Assembly (NCBI RefSeq): GCF_047468865.1
Contig: NZ_JBLGTV010000017.1
Span: 3,839-67,838, forward strand
DNA: 64,000 nt
Source of the DNA: Castellaniella hirudinis_A
Lineage (GTDB): Bacteria > Pseudomonadota > Gammaproteobacteria > Burkholderiales > Burkholderiaceae_B
Direction: 5' to 3'
The position numbers and the translations under genes were made by a program. The notes beneath the pieces were generated by a model. That model saw only the letters and a program-made list of their open reading frames with translations. It ran no database searches and had not been told where the DNA came from. Within the stretch, counting starts at the first letter, position 1. Each line of letters starts with the position of its first letter. Shown here one piece after another: positions 1 through 8,243 of the stretch.

Positions 1-581
1 ACCATGACCACGGTATAGCCCTTGGTCTTGAGCGTGGTGATCATGCGGGCCAGGGCCTGGACGATGACCGGGGCCAGGCCTTCGGAGATTTCGTCGAGCA
101 GCAGCAGGTTGGCCCCGGTGCGCAGGATGCGGGCCACCGCCAGCATCTGCTGTTCGCCGCCGGACAGCCGAGTGCCGGGCGAGTGGCGGCGTTCGAGCAG
201 GTTGGGGAACATGTCGTAGATTTCGGCCAGCGACATGCCGCCGCCCAGGGTATTGCCCACGGTGGGCGGCAGCAGCAGGTTTTCCTCGCAGGACAGCGAG
301 GCGAAGATGCCGCGTTCTTCGGGGCAGTAGCCGATGCCCAGGTGGGCGACCCGGTAGGTGGGCAGGTGGATGGATTCGGCGCCCTGGATACGGATGGAGC
401 CCGTGCGGCGGCTGGTCAGGCCCAGCAGGGCGCGCAGCGTGGTGGTGCGCCCCGCGCCGTTGCGCCCCAGCAGCGTGACCACCTGGCCCGCCTGCACCTG
501 CATGTTGACGCCATGCAGGACGTGGGATTCTCCGTACCAGGCGTGCAGGTCGGTGATTTCCAGGGCGGGCGTATGGCTCAT
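1..581 (-). CDS. livF: Branched-chain amino-acid ABC transporter ATPase LivF (C-terminus off the window)
   Basis: One of the two cytoplasmic ATPases of a Liv-type high-affinity importer for branched-chain amino acids (or related amides). About 193 N-terminal residues are visible; the gene runs off the left edge. The start ATG at 581 overlaps the livG stop as ATGA, so the pair is probably translationally coupled. Walker A reads GRNGAGRTT near residues 39-47, with Arg45 where the catalytic Lys is usual. The signature LSGGEQQML and Walker B LLLLDE are normal. The family call is firm from these motifs and the livG neighbour. The K-to-R change is read directly from the sequence; its effect on ATP use is unknown. 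Confidence 0.93.
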   Translation of the reverse strand, partial: MSHTPALEITDLHAWYGESHVLHGVNMQVQAGQVVTLLGRNGAGRTTTLRALLGLTSRRTGSIRIQGAESIHLPTYRVAHLGIGYCPEERGIFASLSCEENLLLPPTVGNTLGGGMSLAEIYDMFPNLLERRHSPGTRLSGGEQQMLAVARILRTGANLLLLDEISEGLAPVIVQALARMITTLKTKGYTVVM

Positions 582-1354
582 GCCTCGGCTCCTTCGAGTT
601 CGCCCTGGGCGGTGCCCATGTAGGCTTCCATGACGGCGGGGTTGTGTGAAACGGCGGCGTAGTCGCCTTCGGCCAGGACGGCCCCCCGGGCCAGGACGGT
701 GATGCGGTCGGCGATGGAGGACACGACGTTCATGTTGTGCTCGACCATCAGGATGGTGCGCCCGACGCTGACCTGCTTGATCAGCTGCGTGACGCGATCG
801 ACGTCTTCGTGGCCCATGCCCTGGGTGGGTTCGTCCAGCAGCATGAGGCTGGGTTCCATGGCCAGGGTGGTGGCGATTTCGAGGGCGCGCTTGCGGCCAT
901 AGGGCAGGTTGACGGTGATTTCGTCGGCGAAGCCGCCCAGGCCGACTTCGTCCAGCAACTGGATGGCGCGTTGGTTCAGGTGGGTGAGGCTGTTTTCGCT
1001 GCGCCAGAAGTGAAAAGACAGCCCGGTGTTGCGCTGCAAGGCGATACGCACGTTATCCAAGACCGACAGCTGGGGGAAGACGGCGGAAATCTGGAATGAC
1101 CGGATGATCCCCTTGCGGGCGATGCCGGCGGGCTGGTCGCGGGTGATTTCCCGGCCATCGAAGAAGATTTGCCCCCGGGTGGGGGTGATGAATTTGGTGA
1201 GCAGGTTGAAGCACGTGGTCTTGCCTGCGCCGTTGGGGCCGATCAGGGCGTGGATGTGGCCGCGCTGCACCTGCAGATTGACAGCGTCCACTGCGACGAA
1301 ACCCAGGAAGGTCTTGGTGAGATTACGGGTTTCGAGGATGGGGGCTGTGCGCAT
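578..1354 (-). CDS. livG: Branched-chain amino-acid ABC transporter ATPase LivG
   Basis: Second cytoplasmic ATPase of the Liv-type importer, 258 aa, usual family length. Walker A is GPNGAGKTT near residues 39-47, the signature-like segment is LPYGRKRALEIA, Walker B is LMLLDEPTQG, and the H-loop is VEHNM. LivG proteins carry this altered signature compared with LSGGQ. The gene lies directly upstream of livF in the same orientation with a 4-bp overlap. The permease and binding-protein genes are not on the upstream side, where nth lies 135 bp away, so they may lie beyond livF outside the window. Confidence 0.96.
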   Translation of the reverse strand: MRTAPILETRNLTKTFLGFVAVDAVNLQVQRGHIHALIGPNGAGKTTCFNLLTKFITPTRGQIFFDGREITRDQPAGIARKGIIRSFQISAVFPQLSVLDNVRIALQRNTGLSFHFWRSENSLTHLNQRAIQLLDEVGLGGFADEITVNLPYGRKRALEIATTLAMEPSLMLLDEPTQGMGHEDVDRVTQLIKQVSVGRTILMVEHNMNVVSSIADRITVLARGAVLAEGDYAAVSHNPAVMEAYMGTAQGELEGAEA

Positions 1355-1489
1355 GGTGGCTTGAAGTATCCCGTGGCTGCGGCGTGGATTACTTTAAGTA
1401 TGCGAGGTCGAGCAGGGGGTTTCTATTGGGGTTTTACTGGGTTGTCTTGCCGTTGGGTAAAAATGGTGTGCTGCAATGTCCTGCCCCAT

Positions 1490-2125
1490 TCATCCTGGTG
1501 TCTTGTCCGGGTAATCGCACAGGTCGGCGATGGGGCATTGCGGGCATTTGGGCTTGCGGGCGACGCATACATACCGGCCATGCAGGATCAGCCAATGGTG
1601 GGCATCCAGCAGATAGGGCTTGGGCACGCGCTTCAGCAGGGCTTGTTCCACCGCCAGCACGGTTTTGCCGGGCGCGATGCCGGTGCGGTTGGAGACCCTG
1701 AAGATGTGGGTGTCCACCGCCATGGCCGGTTGGCGAAAGGCGGTGTTCAGCACCACATTGGCGGTTTTCCGGCCCACGCCGGGCAGGGCTTCCAGGGCTT
1801 CCCGACGGTCGGGCACCTGGCCGTCGTGGTGTTGCAGCAGCAGTTCGCAGGTGCGGATGACGTTGCGCGCCTTGGTCTTGTACAGGCCGATGGTGCGGAT
1901 GGCTTCGGTCAGCGCTTCGAGCCCCATGGCCAGCAGGCCTTCCGGGGTGCCGTGTTCGGGGAAAAATCGCCGGGTCGCCAGGTTGACGGCGCGATCCGTG
2001 GCCTGGGCCGACAGCATGACGGCGATCAGCAGCTGGAACGTGCTGTGGTATTCCAGCTCGGTCTTGGGCTCCGGGTTGGCGGCTTGCCAGCGGCGAAAGC
2101 ATTCTTCGACGGCGGCGCGTTTCAT
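1490..2125 (-). CDS. nth: Endonuclease III (DNA glycosylase/AP lyase)
   Basis: Base-excision repair enzyme that removes oxidised pyrimidines and cleaves the abasic site; 211 aa, normal for Nth. The helix-hairpin-helix LPGVGRKTANV contains the catalytic Lys, and the catalytic Asp is in AVDTHIFRV. The C-terminal [4Fe-4S] ligands follow Cys-X6-Cys-X2-Cys-X5-Cys. The start is set by the ATGA overlap with the rsxB stop. Nth also follows an rsx/rnf gene in Escherichia coli, so this junction is an old association; here only rsxB of that complex is present. Confidence 0.96.
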   Translation of the reverse strand: MKRAAVEECFRRWQAANPEPKTELEYHSTFQLLIAVMLSAQATDRAVNLATRRFFPEHGTPEGLLAMGLEALTEAIRTIGLYKTKARNVIRTCELLLQHHDGQVPDRREALEALPGVGRKTANVVLNTAFRQPAMAVDTHIFRVSNRTGIAPGKTVLAVEQALLKRVPKPYLLDAHHWLILHGRYVCVARKPKCPQCPIADLCDYPDKTPG

Positions 2126-2733
2126 GATCGGCGCGCCCGGGCCCGGGCCAGCGCCTGGGCGATGCGATCCTGCTTGTCGTGTGTGGAGGCGGGCGTGGCC
2201 AGGATCGGCTTGTTGGCCAGGGTGCGGGCCGCCGGGCTGCCCGCCTCGGTGTGGCGCGATTGCAGGCGCTGGTTGCGCGCCTGATAGCGCTGGCGGGCCT
2301 GCGCGGCATCCTGCGGGGTCCAGTCTCGGCGGGCGGGCACCATGCTGATGCAGTCGACCGGGCAGGGGGTCACGCAGCGTTCGCAGCCGGTGCAGTCTTC
2401 CTCGATGATGGTGTGCATGCTTTGGCTGGCCCCCAGGATGGCATCCACCGGGCAGGCCTGGATGCACAGGGTGCAACCGATGCAGTGCGCCTCGTCGATC
2501 AGGGCGATGCGAAACGGCTGGTGGCGGCCGCAGTCGGGATCCAGGGGCCGGGCCGGCCGATCCAGCGCTTGGGCCAGCGCGGCGATGGTCTCGGGGCCGC
2601 CGGGGGGGCAGCGGTTGATGTCGGCCCGGCCTTCGGCCATGGCCCGGGCGTATGGACGACAGCCGTCGTAGCCGCACTGCCCGCATTGGGTCTGGGGCAG
2701 GAGGGCATCCAGGGTGTCGATCAGGAAAGACAT
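2122..2733 (-). CDS. rsxB: RnfB/RsxB-family ferredoxin subunit
   Basis: Iron-sulfur protein related to the B subunit of the Rnf/Rsx electron-transport complex, 203 aa. The N-terminus MSFLIDTLDALLPQTQC leads into a 4Fe-4S site (CGQCGYDGC plus a later Cys). Two classical ferredoxin motifs follow, CIGCTLCIQACP and CTGCERCVTPCP, around residues 80-130. The C-terminal tail is Ala/Arg rich and probably flexible. The strongly hydrophobic N-terminal helix of many RnfB proteins is not obvious. No rnfA, C, D, G or E lies nearby, so it may donate electrons on its own. It is coupled to nth by a 4-bp overlap. Confidence 0.88.
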   Translation of the reverse strand: MSFLIDTLDALLPQTQCGQCGYDGCRPYARAMAEGRADINRCPPGGPETIAALAQALDRPARPLDPDCGRHQPFRIALIDEAHCIGCTLCIQACPVDAILGASQSMHTIIEEDCTGCERCVTPCPVDCISMVPARRDWTPQDAAQARQRYQARNQRLQSRHTEAGSPAARTLANKPILATPASTHDKQDRIAQALARARARRS

Positions 2734-2760
2734 GCAACAGCCAAATCGGGAAAACACGGG

Positions 2761-2790
2761 GCGCCGCCGCGGGCCGGCCCGCGGCGGCGC
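2761..2790. repeat. Perfect 30-bp GC palindrome between phaZ and rsxB
   Basis: Bases 2761-2775 (GCGCCGCCGCGGGCC) are exactly reverse-complemented by 2776-2790, with no loop. It lies six bases downstream of the phaZ stop on the transcribed strand and upstream of rsxB. As RNA it would form a very stable hairpin; a short U run (UUUU) appears several bases later. It could be a phaZ terminator, a processing or stability hairpin, or a protein-binding palindrome. Confidence 0.75.
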
Positions 2791-2795
2791 CGGAA

Positions 2796-4013
2796 CTATG
2801 CGTGCGCGCGGATGAATGCGGCGAGTTTCGGGTAGACCAGGGCGCGCCAGCGGCGACCGGAGAAAATCCCGTAGTGGCCGCATTGGGGCGCCGTGTAGGA
2901 TTCGCGCAGGTTGTCCGGCAGGTGCTTGCACAGGGTCTGGGCCGCGTGGGTCTGGCCGGGGCCGGAAATATCGTCGAGTTCGCCTTCGATGGTCAGCAGC
3001 GCCGTCCGTCGGATGGCTGCGGGCTCGACCCGGTCGCCGTCGATCACCCAGGTGCCCTGCGGCAGGCGGAATTCTTGGAAGACCGTGCGGATGGTGTCCA
3101 GGTAAAACTGTGCCGGCATGTCCAGGACGGCGTTGTACTCGTCGTAGAAGCGGCGGTGGGCTTCGGCGTCGCTGTCGTCGCCGCGCAGCAGGTGCAGGTA
3201 GAAGTCGTAGTGGGATTTCAGGTGGCGGTCGGGGTTCATTGCCACGAAGCCGGCGTGCTGCAGGAAGCCGGGGTAGACCTGGCGTCCGGCGCCCGGGTAG
3301 CGGGCGGGCACGCGGTGGATGAGGTTGTCTTCGAACCAGGCGTATGACTTGGTGGTCGCCAGGCGGTTGACCTGGGTCGGGGAGTTTCGGGTGTCGATGG
3401 GGCCGCCCATCATGGTCATGGTGCGCGGCTGACAGGGGTCGTTGTGGCTGGCCAGCAGCGACACGGCCGCCAGCACCGGCACCGTGGGCTGACACACGGA
3501 AATGACGTGTGTCTCGGGGCCCAGGTGGCGCAGGAAGGTCTGGATGTAATGAACGTAGTCGTCCAGGCTGAACGTGCCCTGGTCGGCGGGCACCATGCGG
3601 GCGTCGATCCAATCGGTGACGTAGACATCGTGCGCGGGCAGCAGCGTGCGCACCGTATCGCGCAGCAGCGTGGCATGGTGGCCCGACAGCGGGGCGACCA
3701 GCAGGATACAGGGGTCTTGGCGCGAGGTGTCGCGGCGGAAATGCACCAGCCGGCAAAAGGGCTGCGCCAGCGCGGTTTCCTCGGTGACGGCGACGTCTTG
3801 CCCGTCGATGACGGTGGCGGCGAGGTTCCAGGCGGGTTTTTCGTAGTCTTTGCCCATGCGGTGGGCAAGTTCGTAGGCGGCGGCGAACTGCCGCGACAGC
3901 GGCGTGTACGCCAGCGGGCTATAGGGATTGGAGAACAGCTGCGAACCGGTTTCGGTAAAGGCGGTCAGGGGCGCGAGAATCGTGCGTTGGAGTTCGTGTA
4001 GGTCGTACAGCAT
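2796..4013 (-). CDS. phaZ: Intracellular poly(3-hydroxybutyrate) depolymerase
   Basis: Cytoplasmic depolymerase that mobilises stored PHB granules, 405 aa, close to the length of Ralstonia/Cupriavidus PhaZ1. The lipase-box-like segment VISVCQPTVP places a Cys as nucleophile, as known for this family. The C-terminal CGHYGIFSG supplies the catalytic His, and an Asp lies in the LTIEGELDDISG region. There is no signal peptide, which fits an intracellular enzyme. The gene stands alone between fdxA and rsxB; no phaC, phaA or phaB is in the window. The start ATG begins MLYDLHELQR, typical for the family. Confidence 0.92.
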   Translation of the reverse strand: MLYDLHELQRTILAPLTAFTETGSQLFSNPYSPLAYTPLSRQFAAAYELAHRMGKDYEKPAWNLAATVIDGQDVAVTEETALAQPFCRLVHFRRDTSRQDPCILLVAPLSGHHATLLRDTVRTLLPAHDVYVTDWIDARMVPADQGTFSLDDYVHYIQTFLRHLGPETHVISVCQPTVPVLAAVSLLASHNDPCQPRTMTMMGGPIDTRNSPTQVNRLATTKSYAWFEDNLIHRVPARYPGAGRQVYPGFLQHAGFVAMNPDRHLKSHYDFYLHLLRGDDSDAEAHRRFYDEYNAVLDMPAQFYLDTIRTVFQEFRLPQGTWVIDGDRVEPAAIRRTALLTIEGELDDISGPGQTHAAQTLCKHLPDNLRESYTAPQCGHYGIFSGRRWRALVYPKLAAFIRAHA

Positions 4014-4168
4014 AGAATGCGTTCCAGTGGTCTGCAGCGGCGCAGATCATGCGCCGGGGTATGGTTTGTGCAGACCTAAAGTACCGGTAAACGTGACGAT
4101 GCGCTACCGGAATTACCCGATGTGAGTGAATCCCTGGTCGAGGGAGTTGTCTTTTGCAGACAGTCGGA

Positions 4169-4495
4169 TCAGGGACGTTCGAGGTATTTGAGCTTGTCGG
4201 CCACGCCGTTCCAGTCGTCGGCGCCATCCAGCGGCGTGACGGAGCGGTTGATCGGGCCGAAGGTGGGCGCGAGTTCGGCGTTCAGCGGGATGTAGTCCAC
4301 CTGATCCTGGGGAACGTCTTCTTCGGCGAAAATGGCATTGGCTGGGCATTCGGGCACACAGACGGCACAGTCGATGCATTCTTCGGGGTCGATGACCAGG
4401 AAATTGGGCCCTTCTCGAAAACAGTCCACAGGACAGACATCGACGCAGTCGGTATATTTACATTTAATACAGTTTTCGGTGACGACGTGGGTCAT
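4169..4495 (-). CDS. fdxA: 7Fe ferredoxin FdxA
   Basis: Small electron carrier with one [3Fe-4S] and one [4Fe-4S] cluster, 108 aa. It begins MTHVVTENCIKCKYTDC, followed by CPVDCF and the second motif CIDCAVCVPECP, as in Azotobacter-type FdI/FdxA. A GGAG Shine-Dalgarno six bases upstream of the ATG at 4495 favours this start over an in-frame ATG five codons earlier. The gene is divergent from relA and followed after 155 bp by phaZ. Confidence 0.95.
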   Translation of the reverse strand: MTHVVTENCIKCKYTDCVDVCPVDCFREGPNFLVIDPEECIDCAVCVPECPANAIFAEEDVPQDQVDYIPLNAELAPTFGPINRSVTPLDGADDWNGVADKLKYLERP

Positions 4496-4688
4496 GGGGT
4501 GCTCCGGCAAAAAAACAAAGCCAATAAGGCCATCCGGGATTTTACCTAATTTACCGTTTCAGACAGGCAGAGCCTGATACACAGGTAGGGCTGCCGGGCG
4601 GGTGTATCTTGTAGTATGGCGGTTGCCGCACGGCGTCCAGGCCCTTTTGTCGATCCCCGACTGATTTGATCGTTTGTTTTTCAGCACC

Positions 4689-6887
4689 ATGAGCCAATCT
4701 TCTTTTTCCACGTCGCCCGACCCCTTTGATGCGGCCTGGTTCCGGGCGGCTGCCGATGGCCTGGACGAAGCCGGCCAGGCCCTGCTGCGGCAGGCCGTCG
4801 AATGGGTGCGCGCCCCATTGCGGCAGGCGGTGGCCAGCACGGGCGAGCCCCTGGATGCCCATTGCGCCGCCGTGGCCCTGATACTCGGCGAATTGGGCTC
4901 GGATGCCGCGACCCGGGCCGGCGCGCTGCTGGCGGTTCAGCCGGTGCCCGGCGGCGAATTGTCCCGCACCGATCCCCTGCGCAAGGCGTTCGGACCCGAG
5001 GTCGCCACGCTGGTGCAGGGCGCGCGCGCCCTGCTGATGCTGGGGACGGTGGCCGGGCGTGCCCAGGATCGGTCCGGCGCCGATCAAAAAGAAATGCAGC
5101 GCAAGATGCTGCTGGCCATGGCGGCCGATTTGCGCATCGTGCTGATGCGGCTGGCGTCGCGGCTGCAGTCCCTGCGCTGGTATGCCGCCAGCCGCACGCC
5201 GTGCCCCGTGGGCTTTGCCCGCGAAACCATGGCCTTGTACACGCCGCTGGCCAATCGCCTGGGGATCTGGCAGCTGAAATGGGAGATGGAAGACCTCTCC
5301 TTCCGTTTTCTGCAGCCGGACACCTACAAGGCCATCGCCCGCCAACTGGAGGAAAAACGCACAGAGCGCGAAGCCTTCATCGACGCGGTCATGCGGCGCC
5401 TGCGGGCGGCGCTGGACGATGCCCATATCCCGGCGGAAATCAGCGGGCGCCCCAAGCACATCTACAGCATCTGGAACAAGATGCGCATCAAACATCTGGC
5501 GTTCCACCAGCTGTTCGATTTGCGCGCCTTGCGGGTCATTGTGGCCGACGAGCGTGCCTGCTACGCGGCCCTGGCGCTGGTGCATGCGATGTGGACTCCG
5601 GTGCCCGAGGAATTCGACGACTACATCGCGCGGCCCAAGCCCAATGGCTACCGATCCCTGCATACGGTGGTGGCCGATGCCGAAGGCCGCGCTTTTGAAA
5701 TCCAGATTCGCACCCGCGCGATGCACCAGTTCGCCGAGTACGGCATGGCGGCGCACTGGCGCTACAAAGAGGCCGGCGCCAAAGGCGGGCAGGTGGCGGC
5801 GGCCAGCGCTGACGATCAGAAAATCTCCTGGATGCGCCAGCTGCTGGCCTGGAAGGAGGACGGCGGGACGGCGCCCGCCCCGGATGCCCCCCGCGCCAAC
5901 CGGCATATTTACGTCATGACGCCGCAGGCGCGGGTGCTCGAACTCCCGGACGGCGCCACGCCCGTGGATTTTGCCTATCTGCTGCACACGGATTTGGGCC
6001 ACCGCTGCCGGGGGGCGCGGGTCGATGGGCAGATGGTGCCCTTGTCCACCCGCCTGCGCACGGGCCAGACGGTCGAAATCATCGCCGCGAAATCCGGCGG
6101 GCCGTCACGCGATTGGCTCAACCCGCAACTGGCCTATCTGGCCAGTCCCCGGGCGCGGGCCAAGGTGCGGGCCTGGTTCAATGCGGTCGAGCTGCAGCAG
6201 CGCATCGCCCAGGGCCAGGCCCTGGTCGAAAAAGAACTGCAGCGCCTGGGCAAGACCGCCATCAACCAGGAAAACCTGGCCCAGCAACTGGGCTTTGCTC
6301 GTGCGGACGACCTTTACGTGGCCGCCGCAAAAGAAGAATTCAGCTTGCGCCAGATCGACCAGATCTTTCGTGAGCCCGCGCCGGACACGCCCGCGCCGGA
6401 CACGGCGCGTGTCTATGCCAGCGAAGCCAGCAGCGTATCGCGCACCGGCAAGAGCGGGGTGCTGGTGGTGGGGGTGGATTCCCTGATGACGCAGCTGGCG
6501 CGCTGCTGCCGCCCCGCGCCGCCGGACGCCATCGAGGGTTTCGTCACGCGGGGCCGGGGGGTGTCCATCCATCGGCGCGACTGCACGGCCTGGGCCGCGC
6601 TGGCCCAGCGCCACCCCGAACGCTGCATCCAGGTCGATTGGGGCGATACCGGCCAGGCCGTGTATCCGGTCGATCTCAACATCCATGCCCAGGATCGGCC
6701 CAACCTGCTGCGCGACCTGTCCGAGGTCTTTGCGCGGCTGCGTCTGCGGGTGGTGCGGGTGACCACCCACAGTCGCCGATCCCTGGCGCATATGGTCTTC
6801 ACCATCGAGGTTCGCGATGGCGAGCAAATCCGGCAGGCATTGGCGGCGGTCAACGAATTGCCCGGCGTGCAGGCCAACCGGCACTGA
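4689..6887 (+). CDS. relA: RelA-type GTP pyrophosphokinase ((p)ppGpp synthetase)
   Basis: Stringent-response alarmone synthetase, 732 aa. Domains in order: degenerate HD hydrolase region (residues about 55-180, no HD pair visible, so likely synthetase only); synthetase core with GRPKHIYSIWNKM, FDLRALRV, YRSLHTVV and EIQIRTRAMHQFAEYG; TGS domain beginning HIYVMTPQARVLELPDG; a Cys-rich segment with CCRPAPPDAIEGFVTRG; and a C-terminal ACT domain. The monofunctional architecture points to RelA rather than SpoT. The ATG at 4689 is preferred over an upstream TTG at 4674. It is followed by a GC-rich hairpin and then trpB. Confidence 0.95.
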   Translation: MSQSSFSTSPDPFDAAWFRAAADGLDEAGQALLRQAVEWVRAPLRQAVASTGEPLDAHCAAVALILGELGSDAATRAGALLAVQPVPGGELSRTDPLRKAFGPEVATLVQGARALLMLGTVAGRAQDRSGADQKEMQRKMLLAMAADLRIVLMRLASRLQSLRWYAASRTPCPVGFARETMALYTPLANRLGIWQLKWEMEDLSFRFLQPDTYKAIARQLEEKRTEREAFIDAVMRRLRAALDDAHIPAEISGRPKHIYSIWNKMRIKHLAFHQLFDLRALRVIVADERACYAALALVHAMWTPVPEEFDDYIARPKPNGYRSLHTVVADAEGRAFEIQIRTRAMHQFAEYGMAAHWRYKEAGAKGGQVAAASADDQKISWMRQLLAWKEDGGTAPAPDAPRANRHIYVMTPQARVLELPDGATPVDFAYLLHTDLGHRCRGARVDGQMVPLSTRLRTGQTVEIIAAKSGGPSRDWLNPQLAYLASPRARAKVRAWFNAVELQQRIAQGQALVEKELQRLGKTAINQENLAQQLGFARADDLYVAAAKEEFSLRQIDQIFREPAPDTPAPDTARVYASEASSVSRTGKSGVLVVGVDSLMTQLARCCRPAPPDAIEGFVTRGRGVSIHRRDCTAWAALAQRHPERCIQVDWGDTGQAVYPVDLNIHAQDRPNLLRDLSEVFARLRLRVVRVTTHSRRSLAHMVFTIEVRDGEQIRQALAAVNELPGVQANRH

Positions 6888-6892
6888 TCCGG

Positions 6893-6920
6893 CCGCCGCC
6901 GGGCCGTCGCCCGGCGGCGG
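6893..6920 (+). terminator. GC-rich hairpin after relA
   Basis: CCGCCGCCGGGC (6893-6904) pairs with GCCCGGCGGCGG (6909-6920) over 12 bp with a four-base CGTC loop, starting six bases after the relA stop. There is no U tract, so it is either a weak terminator or a 3' stabilising hairpin. A TAAAAT box at 6966-6971 could be the -10 of the following trpBA-accD unit, but no clear -35 is seen. Confidence 0.5.
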
Positions 6921-7034
6921 CGCGGCAGCGGGCCGCAGCGGCCGCCCCGGTCCGCCGGGCGCTGCTAAAATGGTCGTTTGCCGGCCTGTGTGGTCCGTCT
7001 GCCCAATCTGGGCGCCTTACAAGCGAGTCTGAAT

Positions 7035-8234
7035 TTGAAACCCTATCATTTGCCGGATGCCCGGGGGCATTTCGGCCAGTTTGGCGGTTCGTTCGTGGCC
7101 GAAACCCTGGTGCATGCCCTGGACGCCTTGCGGGATGCCTATCAGCGATACCGCGACGACCCCGAATTCCTGCGCGAATTCGCCGACGAGCTCGAACATT
7201 TTGTCGGCCGCCCCAGCCCCGTCTATCATGCGCGGCGCTGGTCGCGGCAACTGGGCGGCGCGCAGATCTGGTTCAAGCGCGAAGATCTCAACCACACGGG
7301 CGCGCACAAGGTCAACAACTGCATCGGCCAGGCGCTGCTGGCCACGCGCATGGGGAAACCCCGCGTCATCGCCGAAACCGGCGCGGGCCAGCATGGGGTG
7401 GCCACGGCCACCGTGGCTGCGCGCTACGGCCTGGAATGCGTGGTGTACATGGGCAGCGAAGACGTCCGCCGCCAGGCGTCCAATGTGTATCGCATGAAGC
7501 TCCTGGGGGCCCGGGTGGTGCCGGTTGAATCCGGCTCGCGCACGCTTAAAGACGCCCTCAACGAGGCCATGCGCGATTGGGTCGCCAACGTGGAAAACAC
7601 TTTCTACATCATCGGCACGGTGGCCGGGCCGCACCCGTACCCCCAGATGGTGCGCGATTTCCAGACCATCATCGGGCGCGAATGCCTGACGCAGATGCCG
7701 CGCGACGCGGGCCGCCAGCCGGATTACGTCCTGGCGTCCGTGGGCGGGGGGTCCAATGCCATCGGCATCTTCCACCCCTATATCGAATACGAATCCGTCC
7801 GCTTGATCGGGGTCGAGGCCGCCGGCGAGGGCCTGGACAGCGGCCACCATGCGGCGTCCCTCAATCGGGGCGTGGTGGGGGTGCTGCATGGCAACCGCAC
7901 GTATCTGCTGCAAGACGCCGATGGCCAGATCACAGAGACCCATTCCATTTCCGCCGGGCTGGACTACCCCGGCGTCGGTCCCGAGCACGCCTGGCTGAAG
8001 GATTCCGGCCGCGCCCAGTATGTGGGCGTCACCGACAGCGAGGCGCTGGCGGCGTTTCACGACTGCTGCCGCATCGAAGGCATCATGCCGGCGCTCGAAT
8101 CCGCCCACGCGATTGCCCATGCGGTGAAGCTCGCCCCCACGTTGCCGCCCGAGCAAATCATCCTGGTCAATGTCTCCGGCCGGGGCGACAAAGACATGCA
8201 TACGGTTGCCGAATACAGCGGCATCACGCTTTAG
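7035..8234 (+). CDS. trpB: Tryptophan synthase beta chain
   Basis: PLP enzyme joining indole and serine to make tryptophan, 399 aa from the chosen TTG start. That start gives MKPYHLPDARGHFGQFGG, matching the usual TrpB N-terminus. The frame stays open upstream to a TTG at 6978 that would add 19 unusual residues, and neither start has a strong Shine-Dalgarno. The PLP-binding Lys is in HTGAHKVNNC, the glycine-rich phosphate loop is SVGGGSNAIG, and the catalytic Glu lies in AETGAGQHG. trpA follows after nine bases. trpF, usual upstream in many relatives, is replaced here by relA. Confidence 0.96.
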   Translation: MKPYHLPDARGHFGQFGGSFVAETLVHALDALRDAYQRYRDDPEFLREFADELEHFVGRPSPVYHARRWSRQLGGAQIWFKREDLNHTGAHKVNNCIGQALLATRMGKPRVIAETGAGQHGVATATVAARYGLECVVYMGSEDVRRQASNVYRMKLLGARVVPVESGSRTLKDALNEAMRDWVANVENTFYIIGTVAGPHPYPQMVRDFQTIIGRECLTQMPRDAGRQPDYVLASVGGGSNAIGIFHPYIEYESVRLIGVEAAGEGLDSGHHAASLNRGVVGVLHGNRTYLLQDADGQITETHSISAGLDYPGVGPEHAWLKDSGRAQYVGVTDSEALAAFHDCCRIEGIMPALESAHAIAHAVKLAPTLPPEQIILVNVSGRGDKDMHTVAEYSGITL

Positions 8235-8243
8235 GAGTCCGCC

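Noticed and set aside
1169..2284. 371-codon plus-strand frame over livG and nth
   Set aside because: Opposite-strand shadow; nth and rsxB motifs and overlaps account for the DNA.
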